From NCBI GenBank assembly GCA_024274695.1, contig JAJSAI010000004.1:1-27053 (forward strand): a stretch of DNA of 27,053 nt, given 5' to 3'. The notes under the pieces are model-generated. The model ran no database searches. It was given only the letters and a program-made list of their open reading frames with translations, and had not been told where the DNA came from. Position numbers and translations under genes: made by a program. Position 1 is the first letter of the stretch; every line of letters begins with the position of its first letter. The stretch comes from an archaeon (GTDB taxonomy: Archaea; B1Sed10-29; JAJSAI01). Below, one piece after another: positions 15,394 through 23,361 of the stretch.

Positions 15394-15698
15394 CAGCGTC
15401 AAGAGGAAAAGCGGTCGGGCGCGCGTGCCTTGACCTCAAGGACTTCAGGGACGGTGACATAATAATCGCCGAGACGACTTACGCGCCACTGGTGCCCCTC
15501 ATGAAAAGAGCGGCCGCGATCGTCACCAGCACAGGAGGAGTGCTCTCGCACGCGGCAGTAGTATCAAGAGAACTGGGGATACCGTGCGTGGTCAGGGCAG
15601 CAGGAGTCCTGAGCGTGCCTCACGGCGCGCTCGTGGAAGTGGACGCCACCGCCCCGAAGGGCAGGGTAAGGGTCGTCGGAAAAAATGATGTTTCCTGA
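15369..15698 (+). CDS. Stand-alone PEP-utilising-enzyme mobile domain B
   Basis: 109 residues from ATG 15369, which has GGGGTGA about 9 nt before it and overlaps the end of the maturase gene. It is a textbook mobile domain: VTSTGGVLSHAAVVSRELGIPCVV with the phospho-accepting H61 in a TxGGxxSHAA context, followed by a Val/Asp-rich beta end (GALVEVDATAPKGRVRVV). In PEP synthase and similar enzymes this domain swings between two active sites carrying phosphate on His. Here it stands alone. Its equal placement in both cassettes, with the His at nearly the same residue number, is strong evidence that it belongs to the pathway. Unlike copy A, all consensus residues are intact. Confidence 0.85.
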   Translation: MEEEFEGVTASRGKAVGRACLDLKDFRDGDIIIAETTYAPLVPLMKRAAAIVTSTGGVLSHAAVVSRELGIPCVVRAAGVLSVPHGALVEVDATAPKGRVRVVGKNDVS

Positions 15699-15862
15699 CA
15701 GTCCGGAACACTAGCGCCCCGAACTCAGGATGAACCGCGGACAATCTGACGAGGGCGAGGCACGCGGAACTCCTGAACTCCCGGATAACAGAACAAGATA
15801 AGAAAAAACTGTACAACCTGCCCAAGGTCCGGGGATAGAAGCGCTTGGGGAAAACCAGGAGA
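15699..15862. other. Convergent intergenic region after cassette B
   Basis: Between the cassette and the convergent Roadblock gene. It contains a 23-codon frame from ATG 15731 with no clear ribosome binding site; I do not call it a gene. No tRNA or convincing hairpin is visible. Confidence 0.4.
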
Positions 15863-16222
15863 TCATGCCTTCAGTTCTCTTATTCTTCTCCGGGTGTTCT
15901 CCACTTCTACTTCTATTAGTCCCCTGTTCGCCAGGCTGTTTATCACGGTCACCAGGGCAGTTCCCCTGTCAACCGAGTACAACAGAATGCTCACCCTCCC
16001 CAGGTCTACCGTGATGTTGTCCATCCCGTAGTCATGGAATTTTGACATTATGTTCAGGAACGTGTCCATGGTGCCCTTTATCAGCGTCAGCAGGCCCACG
16101 TTCTTTATCTTGGGAGGCAGCCGGCTCTGGTATATCCTGCCAGGACTCTTGACCAGCATTACCGCCAAGACGTCGTCAAGCCTCTGCAGATCGTCCAGAG
16201 CATCGTAAAAACTTTCCGCCAT
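15863..16222 (-). CDS. Roadblock/LC7-domain protein
   Basis: 119 residues from ATG 16220-16222, with a TATA element (CTTTTTATC on the minus strand, 16247-16255) about 28 bp upstream, which excludes the longer frame to 16279. The layout is one Roadblock fold: LDDVLAVMLVKSPGRIYQSRLP, a central helix (TLIKGTMDTFLNIMSKF), DNITVDLGRVSILLYSVDRGTALVTVI and a final helix. Roadblock proteins dimerise and regulate small GTPases or other NTPases. The nearby KaiC-like ATPase is a plausible partner, from position only. Confidence 0.75.
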   Translation of the reverse strand: MAESFYDALDDLQRLDDVLAVMLVKSPGRIYQSRLPPKIKNVGLLTLIKGTMDTFLNIMSKFHDYGMDNITVDLGRVSILLYSVDRGTALVTVINSLANRGLIEVEVENTRRRIRELKA

Positions 16223-16282
16223 CAGTAAAGAAAAGCGCGGCGGAGGGATAAAAAGGTTCTGGTCACAGGAAAAACACAAGGA

Positions 16283-17065
16283 TCAGAACAGTTTTGACTG
16301 GGTAAGATTTTCTTCCGGCTTGCTTACCACGATCCCCCTGCTCGTTATGTCCATGCTCACGAAGTCGTCGTAGTGCTTGGTGTTCCTCATCTTCTCTATC
16401 CTTAGCGTTCTCTTGCTCCCCGCCATGCCGAGGTAGTGGAGTGTTATCACCGCGTCGGACAAGAATTCTGAGACCCCGTCGCTGGAGAACATGGGAGAGT
16501 CTCTGGGGGTCTGGGAGGTGACTATGGATGTCATGTTGAACTCTTTCAGCATGAGGATGAGCTTGTGCACCTGCATCCTGATCATTATGTTCTCTGACAA
16601 GGGGCCTCCCATGACCTTGTCAAGCTCGTCCAGGAGCCCGTACTCTGCCAGCTCGTTCACTGATATTGGAAAGTCTGCTAGGGGAGAAAGAGAGTCTAGC
16701 ACGAACCTTTCCGGCTTGAAGGACTCTATCTCCTTTCTTATCATGGAATGGTACGTTTCTCCTTTCGGGAGCCTCCTCTGGGTTATGTCAAAGAATATGA
16801 ACCTCGCGAGCCCGTTCTTTTCCAGGGACTCGAAGTCCATTCCCATCAGGCTCGCCTGCTCGTACAGGTCTCTCACGGGCTGCTCGAAGCTTATGTACAT
16901 TACCCTCTGCCCGTACTCTTTGGCCCCGTGGTACAAGAACTGCAGGCAAAAGATTGACTTTCCTGTTCCAGGGGATCCTGAGACAAGGCAGGTGCTGCCC
17001 TTGGGAAGCCCGCCTTGTATTAGCTCGTCAAGCCCAGGAACCCCTACAGGCTCTCTCTCAATCAT
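16283..17065 (-). CDS. KaiC-like RecA-superfamily ATPase
   Basis: 260 residues from ATG 17063-17065. A TATA element at about 17092-17098 supports this start over longer frames. Single KaiC domain: GVPGLDELIQGGLPKG, Walker A GSPGTGKS (30-37), the catalytic acidic strand MYISFEQP, Walker B RFVLDSLS, and a C-terminal DITSRGIVVSKPEE tail that matches the second KaiC-like protein at 17610-18371. Archaeal single-domain KaiC proteins are proposed to act in signal transduction; the function here is not known. It has its own promoter and sits between Roadblock and the zinc ribbon genes. Confidence 0.85.
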   Translation of the reverse strand: MIEREPVGVPGLDELIQGGLPKGSTCLVSGSPGTGKSIFCLQFLYHGAKEYGQRVMYISFEQPVRDLYEQASLMGMDFESLEKNGLARFIFFDITQRRLPKGETYHSMIRKEIESFKPERFVLDSLSPLADFPISVNELAEYGLLDELDKVMGGPLSENIMIRMQVHKLILMLKEFNMTSIVTSQTPRDSPMFSSDGVSEFLSDAVITLHYLGMAGSKRTLRIEKMRNTKHYDDFVSMDITSRGIVVSKPEENLTQSKLF

Positions 17066-17124
17066 ACTGGGTAAGAAAAAGTATTCTTTGGTATAAAAAG
17101 TTTTGGACTCCCCCGGGGCCCTGT

Positions 17125-17349
17125 TCACTCTACCGCGAGATGGAACTCTTCTCCCACTTCCCTGGGCGTTTTCTTCGAGTCCGCGGCCACCCTCTTCAGC
17201 CCTGTTATGAGCTCGTCCCTGGTTATCCACTTGCTCCCGCACTCAGGGCACTCCAGTCCAACGAACTCGTACTTCCTGTCCCCGTACCACACGTCAACGT
17301 ACGCGGGGTTCATGTGAACTGTCTCACAGTAAGGGCAAACGTGCTTCAT
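17125..17349 (-). CDS. Small zinc-ribbon protein
   Basis: 74 residues with VCPYCETVHMNP and GLECPECGSKW: four Cys in two CxxC knuckles form a zinc ribbon. It is paralogous to the gene directly upstream on the same strand (shared CPYCExVxMxPxY...KYE...CPECG). After the ribbon comes a helical tail. Small ribbons of this kind may bind nucleic acid or act as partner proteins. It lies 7 nt after the upstream copy, so they are co-transcribed. Confidence 0.75.
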   Translation of the reverse strand: MKHVCPYCETVHMNPAYVDVWYGDRKYEFVGLECPECGSKWITRDELITGLKRVAADSKKTPREVGEEFHLAVE

Positions 17350-17356
17350 CCCCTGA

Positions 17357-17533
17357 TCACTCCATCCTCTTTATCCTTTTTAGTGCGAGGTTCACCTCGT
17401 GGTCCGTGAAGAACTCTGCCCCGCACTCGGGACACTTGAATCCCGCGAGCTCGTACTCCTTGCCCTTGAAGGGCACTGCAAGGTACACTGGATCCATCCT
17501 GACCTTCTCGCAGTAGGGGCACACTTGCATCAT
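17357..17533 (-). CDS. Small zinc-ribbon protein (paralogue)
   Basis: 58 residues from ATG 17531-17533, behind GGAGGT 8 nt upstream; a longer frame to 17653 would overlap the KaiC-like gene and lacks a site. VCPYCEKVRMDP and GFKCPECGAEF give the same CxxC...CxxC zinc ribbon as its neighbour, ending in a basic helix (LALKRIKRME). It follows the KaiC-like gene by 76 nt; a TATA-like TTTTAATA near 17572-17580 may give it a separate promoter. Confidence 0.7.
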   Translation of the reverse strand: MMQVCPYCEKVRMDPVYLAVPFKGKEYELAGFKCPECGAEFFTDHEVNLALKRIKRME

Positions 17534-17609
17534 CCTGAATACCTCCTGCAAAGAGTATTCCAGGCGATCTTGTATTAAAACCAGACGGTCCAACCGAGGA
17601 GAGAAGAGA

Positions 17610-18371
17610 CTAGTAAATTCTTTCTCCAGGCTCTTCTGGCTTGCGCACCACAATGCCCTTCTGGGTTATGTGCATCGGGAGAATCTCTTCAGCGTGTCTG
17701 GTGCCCCTCATCTTCCGTATGTACAGGGTCCTCGTGTCAGAAGTTCCGAAGCCAAGGTAGTGGAGCACGATCACCCCGTCCGCCACGTACTCTTCCACAC
17801 CGTACTTTGAGAACTGCATTGGTCCGGCGGTGAAGCCCTGTTCAGGGACTTCTGACGTTATTACCGCGGTCACGTCAGTCCTCATGAGCATGTAGTTAAC
17901 CTTTAGTATTGTCCTCCTTATCTCGTGAATGCTGTCAATGTGGGCTGACAGGCCGGCCACCGAGTCCAGGACAAGCCTTTTCGCGCCTATCTCGTCAACC
18001 ACCTGCATTATCCTGAGCAGGAGCCTGTCAACGTCCAGGCTGGTGTCAGGGATCCTGTACTTCTCCTCTGAAGGAAACCCTGCCCTCGCGCTGCTCGCGT
18101 CCAGTATCGCGATCATGTTCTTTTTCTCAAGCTTCGGAATGTCCCAGTTGAACCGGGTCATGTCCTGTCTTATGAGCTCGGGCCTCTCGTCAAGGGTCAC
18201 GAAAACCCCTGGCTCGCCGTACTCAACAGCCCCCCTGTACAAGTACTGCATGCCGAAAATTGTCTTGCCCGCCCCGGTTCCTCCGGAGACGAGTATCGTC
18301 CTGCCTTTAGGGAAGCCTCCTTCTATCAGTTCGTCAAGCCCGTAAACGCCTGTCTGAACCCTTTCTATCAT
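17610..18371 (-). CDS. KaiC-like RecA-superfamily ATPase (second copy)
   Basis: 253 residues, Walker A GGTGAGKT (30-37), acidic strand VFVTLDERP, Walker B RLVLDSVA and tail HITQKGIVVRKPEE. It is similar along its whole length to the ATPase at 16283, including the MIER start, so the two came from a duplication. A TATA element (TTTATAAC on the minus strand, about 18394-18401) gives a leaderless start. The gene is divergent from the lipoprotein gene at 18462. Likely a signalling ATPase; no substrate can be read. Confidence 0.85.
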   Translation of the reverse strand: MIERVQTGVYGLDELIEGGFPKGRTILVSGGTGAGKTIFGMQYLYRGAVEYGEPGVFVTLDERPELIRQDMTRFNWDIPKLEKKNMIAILDASSARAGFPSEEKYRIPDTSLDVDRLLLRIMQVVDEIGAKRLVLDSVAGLSAHIDSIHEIRRTILKVNYMLMRTDVTAVITSEVPEQGFTAGPMQFSKYGVEEYVADGVIVLHYLGFGTSDTRTLYIRKMRGTRHAEEILPMHITQKGIVVRKPEEPGERIY

Positions 18372-18461
18372 GCTAGGAACAAAAAAGCAGGCCCTGGTTA
18401 TAAACGTTTCGTCGCAGAAGGGTTTTATACTCCCTATGAGTAAGAGTCTGGTGGTGATGAC

Positions 18462-19406
18462 ATGAAAAAGCTGGTGATACCACTACTGTTCGCGGCCGTC
18501 CTCCTCGCCGGGTGCATCGGGGGAGGCCCATCACAAACCCAAGAACAGCAGGCGGGACCGGCCGAGCAAGCGGCTGCAGCCATGGTGATGAGCCCGTTCG
18601 GCCTAATGCTCTCTGAGGCCGACGCGGCAGGGCAGGACCTGGAGTGCATCGGAAGACCCCCGGGAACAGTCAGAGGATACTACACCAAAACAGAGGACAC
18701 TGGACTGGGAGAAACCAGCGTGACGATCGTGTACTACAAGAAGGGAACGGACGCTGACTCGGTCAAGCAGTTCGTGGAATCAAAAGCCCAGGAGTGCGGC
18801 TGGAAGAAAACCTCTGAATCCTCAGGAAGCGTTTCAACCCCCGGGTTCCAGATAGTCCAAGGCTACTCCCTGGAGTACGAGAAACAGGACACTAGCCTGG
18901 GAGTGGACATAATCGCGGCAAAAACCTCTGGAGGGAACGAAGAGGGCTACACATTCATCGAGTTCACGGTCAACGAGCACTCGGGAGAACAGGGCACAGC
19001 AGCCCAGCAGGAGACCACCACAACAGAAGAGGAGTCTGGGTTCGGCGCGGTCACGGAGCCGAGCGTGACTGACGCTGACGCCCAGAAGTACGACAACCTG
19101 CTAAAGCCAGTGTTCCAGAAGGTTTTCGGGAGCACCAAGCTCTCAGCATACGCTGCCGTGGAAGGAGAGCAGAAGATGATAACCCTTGAGTACGTTCTGG
19201 AGCAGGGAGCGCAGGCAAGCAAGCTGGCTGACCTGAAGAACGAGCTCAGCCAGGCCTTGAACCCAGAGGGCTTTTCCAACATAGTCTCTACAGTGACCAG
19301 CGACAGTTTCATCTACTCCTACAAGGGACTCAGGGACAGCACGATAACAGTGTCAGGAGCCCCGGGAGAAAACAAGGTGAGCGTGACGATCCTGCTCGGC
19401 TCCTGA
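18462..19406 (+). CDS. Secreted lipoprotein, unknown function
   Basis: 314 residues. A lipoprotein signal peptide with LLAGC lipobox (C18) is followed by a Gly/Gln/Ala-rich tether. Two folded parts follow: residues 60-170, with three Cys and a VTIVYYKKGTDADSVKQFV motif, and a C-terminal alpha/beta part from about 215, separated by a Thr/Glu-rich linker. It should be anchored to the outer face of the membrane. TATA (GGTTTTATAC) and GGTGGTGATG precede the ATG. The family is not recognised. Confidence 0.75.
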   Translation: MKKLVIPLLFAAVLLAGCIGGGPSQTQEQQAGPAEQAAAAMVMSPFGLMLSEADAAGQDLECIGRPPGTVRGYYTKTEDTGLGETSVTIVYYKKGTDADSVKQFVESKAQECGWKKTSESSGSVSTPGFQIVQGYSLEYEKQDTSLGVDIIAAKTSGGNEEGYTFIEFTVNEHSGEQGTAAQQETTTTEEESGFGAVTEPSVTDADAQKYDNLLKPVFQKVFGSTKLSAYAAVEGEQKMITLEYVLEQGAQASKLADLKNELSQALNPEGFSNIVSTVTSDSFIYSYKGLRDSTITVSGAPGENKVSVTILLGS

Positions 19407-19465
19407 AAACCCCTCTTCCATTTTCCGGGAAAGGATTTTAAACCATCTTCCTCTTTTTATCCAGC

Positions 19466-20761
19466 ATGACACAACAAGAGCAGTACCCTCTCAGGGGCCT
19501 GAGAATGCACTATAACGCCAGTCCCGCGACGGGGACAAGGCTCCTGCACCCAGAGCACGCTACGCCGAACGGGATCTGCGTTGACTGCGTGCAGTGCGGG
19601 ATCTGCGAGGTCGGGCGCAAGGCGAAGACAGGCCAAGCCCTCTTCCCCCAGCCGTTCGGGAAAACGCAGTTCGGGGCGGAGAAAAGGCTTCCTGGAATAA
19701 AGGACCTTCAGGTGGTCCCAGAGCTCTTCGGCCCGGACATCCTGTTCCACGAAGTGAAAACAGAAACAAGGATAGGAGGATTCAGGTCAAGAGCCCCTGT
19801 CTCCATAGCAGCCATGGGGTCCACCCAGGTCGCTCACTCTAAAGGAAAAGCGCTTTCAGAAGGCGCCGCAAGAGCAGGGATCCCTGTCGTGATAGGAGAG
19901 AACGTGCTCATAACCCACGGGCCAGAAGGGCTTGAGGAGAGGATCAGGGCGTTCAAGGAAAACCAAGATGACGGGTACGGTGCGGTAGTAGTGCAGGCTA
20001 ACGTGCACGACAGGAAGCTCGGGGTGTGGAAGCACGCGGTAGAGTACGGCGCCGACGCGGTGGAGGTCAAGCTAGGCCAGGGAGCCAAACAGGGTCTTGG
20101 AGGAGAGATACGGTTCGAATCAGCAGAAGAGGCGGAAAAGTACAGTAAGGCAGGGTACACTATCATAAAAAACCCTGACGGGTCGTGGCAGAGGCACGCG
20201 CACCCAGGAGAGGTTTCCGAGGAGAGCGTGAGGCAGGCGCTGGCAGAAGCGGCTGACACAGGCCTGCCTGTGTGGGTCAAGACAGGCGCTGGCAAGGGAG
20301 TGGCCCGGCTCGTGGAACTGCTCGAGAGGATCAAGAAAGAAGAAAAAATCAGGCTGGAGTGCCTCACGGTAGACGGGCACGGCGGCGGGACTGGAATGAG
20401 CCCGTGGCTTGTCATGAACGAGGAGAACGTACCGAGCGCTGCCGCGCTCGCCAGGATGCCCAAGACCAGCTTCGACGTGCTCGTAGCAGGAGGGTACTCT
20501 GACGGCATGGACATTGCCAAGGCCATGATGCTGGGAGCCAAGGGAGTCAGCATGGGCAGGCCGTTCCTGATAGCCGCTGGAACAGCAGGGGCAGAGGGGG
20601 TGGAGAACTTCGTCAAAGCAGTCTCAACAGAACTGAAGATGGCCTGCGCCACTCTCAAGGCAGAGGACGTGGCAGGGATAATAGGAAAGAAAGAAAACCT
20701 GGTGGCCCTGAGCAGGCTGGCAGGAGAATGGTTCGGCGTGAAAACAACACCCGTCCTCTGA
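19466..20761 (+). CDS. GltB-like FMN-binding glutamate synthase-domain protein
   Basis: 431 residues, cytoplasmic. The N-terminus has a Cys cluster C38-x2-C41-x2-C44-x2-C47. From about 100 on it is the FMN-binding TIM barrel of the glutamate synthase central domain: ISIAAMGSTQ-type strand, AVEVKLGQGAKQGLGG, VDGHGGGTGMSP and GYSDGMDIAKAMMLGAKGVSMGRPF phosphate-binding loop. In archaea this domain often stands apart from the amidotransferase and other GOGAT domains. It may make glutamate or serve a related FMN enzyme such as the methylglutamate synthase subunit; no partner gene is nearby. A TATA (ATTTTAAACC) about 28 bp upstream gives a leaderless start. Confidence 0.85.
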   Translation: MTQQEQYPLRGLRMHYNASPATGTRLLHPEHATPNGICVDCVQCGICEVGRKAKTGQALFPQPFGKTQFGAEKRLPGIKDLQVVPELFGPDILFHEVKTETRIGGFRSRAPVSIAAMGSTQVAHSKGKALSEGAARAGIPVVIGENVLITHGPEGLEERIRAFKENQDDGYGAVVVQANVHDRKLGVWKHAVEYGADAVEVKLGQGAKQGLGGEIRFESAEEAEKYSKAGYTIIKNPDGSWQRHAHPGEVSEESVRQALAEAADTGLPVWVKTGAGKGVARLVELLERIKKEEKIRLECLTVDGHGGGTGMSPWLVMNEENVPSAAALARMPKTSFDVLVAGGYSDGMDIAKAMMLGAKGVSMGRPFLIAAGTAGAEGVENFVKAVSTELKMACATLKAEDVAGIIGKKENLVALSRLAGEWFGVKTTPVL

Positions 20762-20811
20762 GAAGAGGTTCTGGAAAAGCATTTATAACCGAGGGCAGTC
20801 TACTAAAAACT

Positions 20812-21648
20812 ATGAACACGAGAGCAGTCCTCCTGTCAATCATACTACTGGCCGGGACAGGCCTGCTGCAAGCCCAGCAGTACTCTCAGGTGAACGCCAG
20901 CATCACGTTCTCAGGAGACACTGCCAGCGTGAGAGCAGAATCAGAAGCCACAGGGTTCACTTTCCTTCAGTTCCCGGCCAAGGTCAGCGGAAGCTCTTTC
21001 CCTATTGAGTTCGAGTACATGATAAAAAGCGAGAACCCCTCCTTTGACCCGTCAATATTCATCCGAGTGTACCCCAGGGAACAGGAGATAAGCGACGACT
21101 GGATAAAAACGAGGACCAAAGAGGAATGCTACTACTACACGGCCAGCAACGGGGAGATGATATTCGTAGGGAAGACCCCTGTCATAAAGGGCAGGCTGGA
21201 GGCCTACGGCCCCAGCGGGTGCATAGAACAGGACTGCGATTACTACTACGAGAACAACAGCGTCCTCCCGATACCAGACGGAGAATGGGTTCACAGGACG
21301 GTCCCGGTAGAATGTGACAACAGCGGGACAGTGTGGATAGTGGTCGAGATGAACAAGAAAACCCTCGGGAGCATAGAATGGAACCTCAAGAACTTCAGGG
21401 TGAATGGGGAAAAGATCCTGTTCTCTGAAGAGGAGAAGGCCCCTGCACCACAGGAGCAGGAGAACAGGACGGTTGAAAAACAGCCTCCTTCCAAGCAGGC
21501 TGTCCTGGAAGAGGAAAAGAAGGAGACCCTGAGCATGTTCAAGAAAGCCTTAGAGTACTCCGCGGTGCTGTTGCTCGCGGCGGTCGTGATAGCGCTCGCA
21601 ATGTTATTAAAGAAGAAGAGAGCCTATAAGAGGATGGAGGTGGCATGA
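20812..21648 (+). CDS. Membrane-anchored exoprotein with C-terminal transmembrane helix
   Basis: 278 residues from ATG 20812 (TATA ATTTATAACC about 28 bp upstream excludes the longer frame). Signal peptide ending near LLQAQQ, then an extracellular beta-rich domain to about 210 with five Cys and many aromatic residues, a charged stalk, and one transmembrane helix near the end (AVLLLAAVVIALAMLL) followed by a basic cytoplasmic tail. Family not recognised. It leads an operon with the next two genes. Confidence 0.7.
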   Translation: MNTRAVLLSIILLAGTGLLQAQQYSQVNASITFSGDTASVRAESEATGFTFLQFPAKVSGSSFPIEFEYMIKSENPSFDPSIFIRVYPREQEISDDWIKTRTKEECYYYTASNGEMIFVGKTPVIKGRLEAYGPSGCIEQDCDYYYENNSVLPIPDGEWVHRTVPVECDNSGTVWIVVEMNKKTLGSIEWNLKNFRVNGEKILFSEEEKAPAPQEQENRTVEKQPPSKQAVLEEEKKETLSMFKKALEYSAVLLLAAVVIALAMLLKKKRAYKRMEVA

Positions 21649-21651
21649 AGA

Positions 21652-22725
21652 ATGAGAAGAACAGTGTTCGTGCTGCTGTTGCTGCTGGCAGCAGTGGTGG
21701 CACAGAATATCACGCCCGCAGTACAGGGTGACGGAGTGGCAACAGTAAAACCAGTCGTCCCAAGGGCTGTGAGGGCAGTGTACATGGCAGGAAAGGGGCT
21801 TGCAGTGAACCCGAACGACCTGACAGACTTCGCCCTGCTCAAAGGGGCTGTCGGAAAGGTAATGGTCGGGCAGGCTGAAAAGAAGATAGGGATCCTGCAC
21901 GTTGACGACAAGAGGTACGTGCTGAAGAACATTCAAGTGGAGAACGGGTCCTTCTACGCAGAACTGTACGAGAGCCTGCAGGCGGCCGAGCCAGCCGGAA
22001 GAATTTCTCTGGACAGGATAGACAAGCCTACCGGAGAAGTGTGGGCGGGAGTGCTAGCGTTCGAGGACAGGGAGTACTACGCGTACCTGATAGGATTCCG
22101 CGTGCCAATGCCAGTAAAGAAAGTAGGAGAGAGAATAGAAGAGTACTGCAAGGAACACCCTGAAGAGGAAAGGTGCCAGCAGATAAAGCAGGCGGCCCAG
22201 AACAGGATAAGAGAATACTGCGAGGAACACCCTGAGGACGCGAGGTGCAAGGCTGTCGTGGCAGAGTACTGTGCCAGGAACCTTGACGACGCTAGCTGCA
22301 GGGCGAGAATAAGAGAGTACTGCGAGAAGAACCCTGAGGACAGGGTGTGCGAGAGGGCAGGAGAAGTGGTAAGAGCAGCCAAGGCAACAGGGACAGCCCT
22401 GAAAGAGAAGGTCAGGAACTGTTACTCAGAGTGCGTCCGGGACTGCGCTGTTGAGAAAAACGAGTCCACCACGGCAGAGTTCTCATGCGCCCTCAAGTGC
22501 AGGAGAGAATGCGCGTTCCAGCCAGAGGAAATAAGCGCGGTGAAAAAGAGGGTGAAAGAAAGAGTCTCAGAAGAAAAAGAGATGATGCCGGAAATCTCAA
22601 GACGCGTTAAGATCAGGGTCATCCCAACAGCCCAAGAGGAGGAACAGGTGAGGGAAAGGAACAGGTACGAGATGACCGAACAGGGACAGTATAACAAGAC
22701 CATGGAAGAGGAAGTGAGCGCATGA
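21652..22725 (+). CDS. Secreted protein with CX8C repeats
   Basis: 357 residues, signal peptide at the start (VFVLLLLLAAVVAQN) and an N-terminal beta domain to about 155. The middle has four repeats of EYCxxxPEDxxC type (Cys pairs eight residues apart, about 22141-22350), then two CX3CX3C units (CYSECVRDC and CALKCRREC). This is a helical, disulfide-rich array, expected outside the cell. The C-terminus is highly charged. Start ATG 21652 follows GGAGGTG and lies 3 nt after the previous stop. No known family identified. Confidence 0.7.
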   Translation: MRRTVFVLLLLLAAVVAQNITPAVQGDGVATVKPVVPRAVRAVYMAGKGLAVNPNDLTDFALLKGAVGKVMVGQAEKKIGILHVDDKRYVLKNIQVENGSFYAELYESLQAAEPAGRISLDRIDKPTGEVWAGVLAFEDREYYAYLIGFRVPMPVKKVGERIEEYCKEHPEEERCQQIKQAAQNRIREYCEEHPEDARCKAVVAEYCARNLDDASCRARIREYCEKNPEDRVCERAGEVVRAAKATGTALKEKVRNCYSECVRDCAVEKNESTTAEFSCALKCRRECAFQPEEISAVKKRVKERVSEEKEMMPEISRRVKIRVIPTAQEEEQVRERNRYEMTEQGQYNKTMEEEVSA

Positions 22726-22970
22726 GGAAACAAGCCCTGCTCTTGGGAGTAGTACTGGCAGCATCATTCCTGCTGGGCTGCATAGGAGGACAGCAAGAGC
22801 AGCCAGGACAACAGGCGGCCAACATCACTCCCGGTGAGGCGCAGAACGCGGGCCAGCAGGCAGAGCCTGAGAGTTACGCGAGCGAGCAGGAGGCAGTACA
22901 GGGCCTGGAGCAGATGCTAGACCAGATGGAGGAGCAAGCGCTCGCGAACACCACAGGAGAACTGGCCTGA
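22722..22970 (+). CDS. Small lipoprotein
   Basis: 82 residues, ATGA overlap with the previous gene, so co-translated. Lipobox LLGC (C20), then a Gln/Ala/Glu-rich low-complexity chain ending in a short amphipathic helix. It should be membrane-anchored. Function unknown; the C-terminal helix may bind a partner from the same operon. Confidence 0.65.
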   Translation: MRKQALLLGVVLAASFLLGCIGGQQEQPGQQAANITPGEAQNAGQQAEPESYASEQEAVQGLEQMLDQMEEQALANTTGELA

Positions 22971-23000
22971 ACCCTTTTTCCCTTTCAATTTTTTATCCTC
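22971..23000 (+). terminator. T-rich termination region
   Basis: Successive T runs (CTTTTTCCC, ATTTTTTATCC) directly after the stop of the small lipoprotein fit archaeal oligo-T termination. The rest of the gap to 23104 holds a weak GGGG/CCCC hairpin and an AGCGATCGCT palindrome but no gene. Confidence 0.45.
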
Positions 23001-23104
23001 AAAAAAATTAGTGTGCTGGGGACAGGACCCCCTGGTTCTTAGCGATCGCTGCTGTTACCCTAAATGTTTCCAGGCAAGGGAGTATGTGCTTGGCCACTCA
23101 AAGT

Positions 23105-23290
23105 TTACTCAAGAGTTATCGCGCCCACTGGGCACGTGTCCCTTGCCTGCTCGCAGTTGCAGGAATCACACCCGTCAGGATTCTTGACGTGGCTCTTCCC
23201 GTCAGGTCCTATCTCGAACACGTCAGGACACAGGGCAGCGCAAGCGCCGCACCCAATGCAAAGGGACTGGTCAACAACAGGCTTTACCAT
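23105..23290 (-). CDS. Single-cluster [4Fe-4S] ferredoxin
   Basis: 61 residues from ATG 23288-23290; an in-frame ATG at 23311 would add 7 residues but contains the GGGGAGG that serves the downstream start. CIGCGACAALCPDVFEI and a C-terminal DTCPVGAI supply cluster ligands like those of Pyrococcus/Thermotoga ferredoxins; additional Cys (CDSCNC) could form a disulfide. An electron carrier in the cytoplasm. It could feed the radical SAM or GltB-like enzymes in the window, but no link is shown. TATA (TTTTTATACT) lies between it and the RadA gene. Confidence 0.85.
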   Translation of the reverse strand: MVKPVVDQSLCIGCGACAALCPDVFEIGPDGKSHVKNPDGCDSCNCEQARDTCPVGAITLE

Positions 23291-23361
23291 GCTTAACACG
23301 CCTCCCCTCATTTTTTTCTTGGGGTTAGATTATCCCGTGCAGTATAAAAAGGGTTTTGGTC

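Noticed and set aside
15680-15760. Possible C/D box small RNA (TGATG, CTGA, GGATGA, CTGA in series)
   Set aside because: The first box lacks the final A of RTGATGA, and the first C-to-D' interval is far too short for a guide.
19834-20658. Minus-strand 274-codon frame opposite the GltB-like gene
   Set aside because: The plus strand encodes a full set of conserved FMN-barrel motifs; the antisense product is Ser/Pro-rich and without features.
23041-23050. AGCGATCGCT palindrome as an operator
   Set aside because: Single copy in a convergent intergenic gap, not near any TATA box; no second site.
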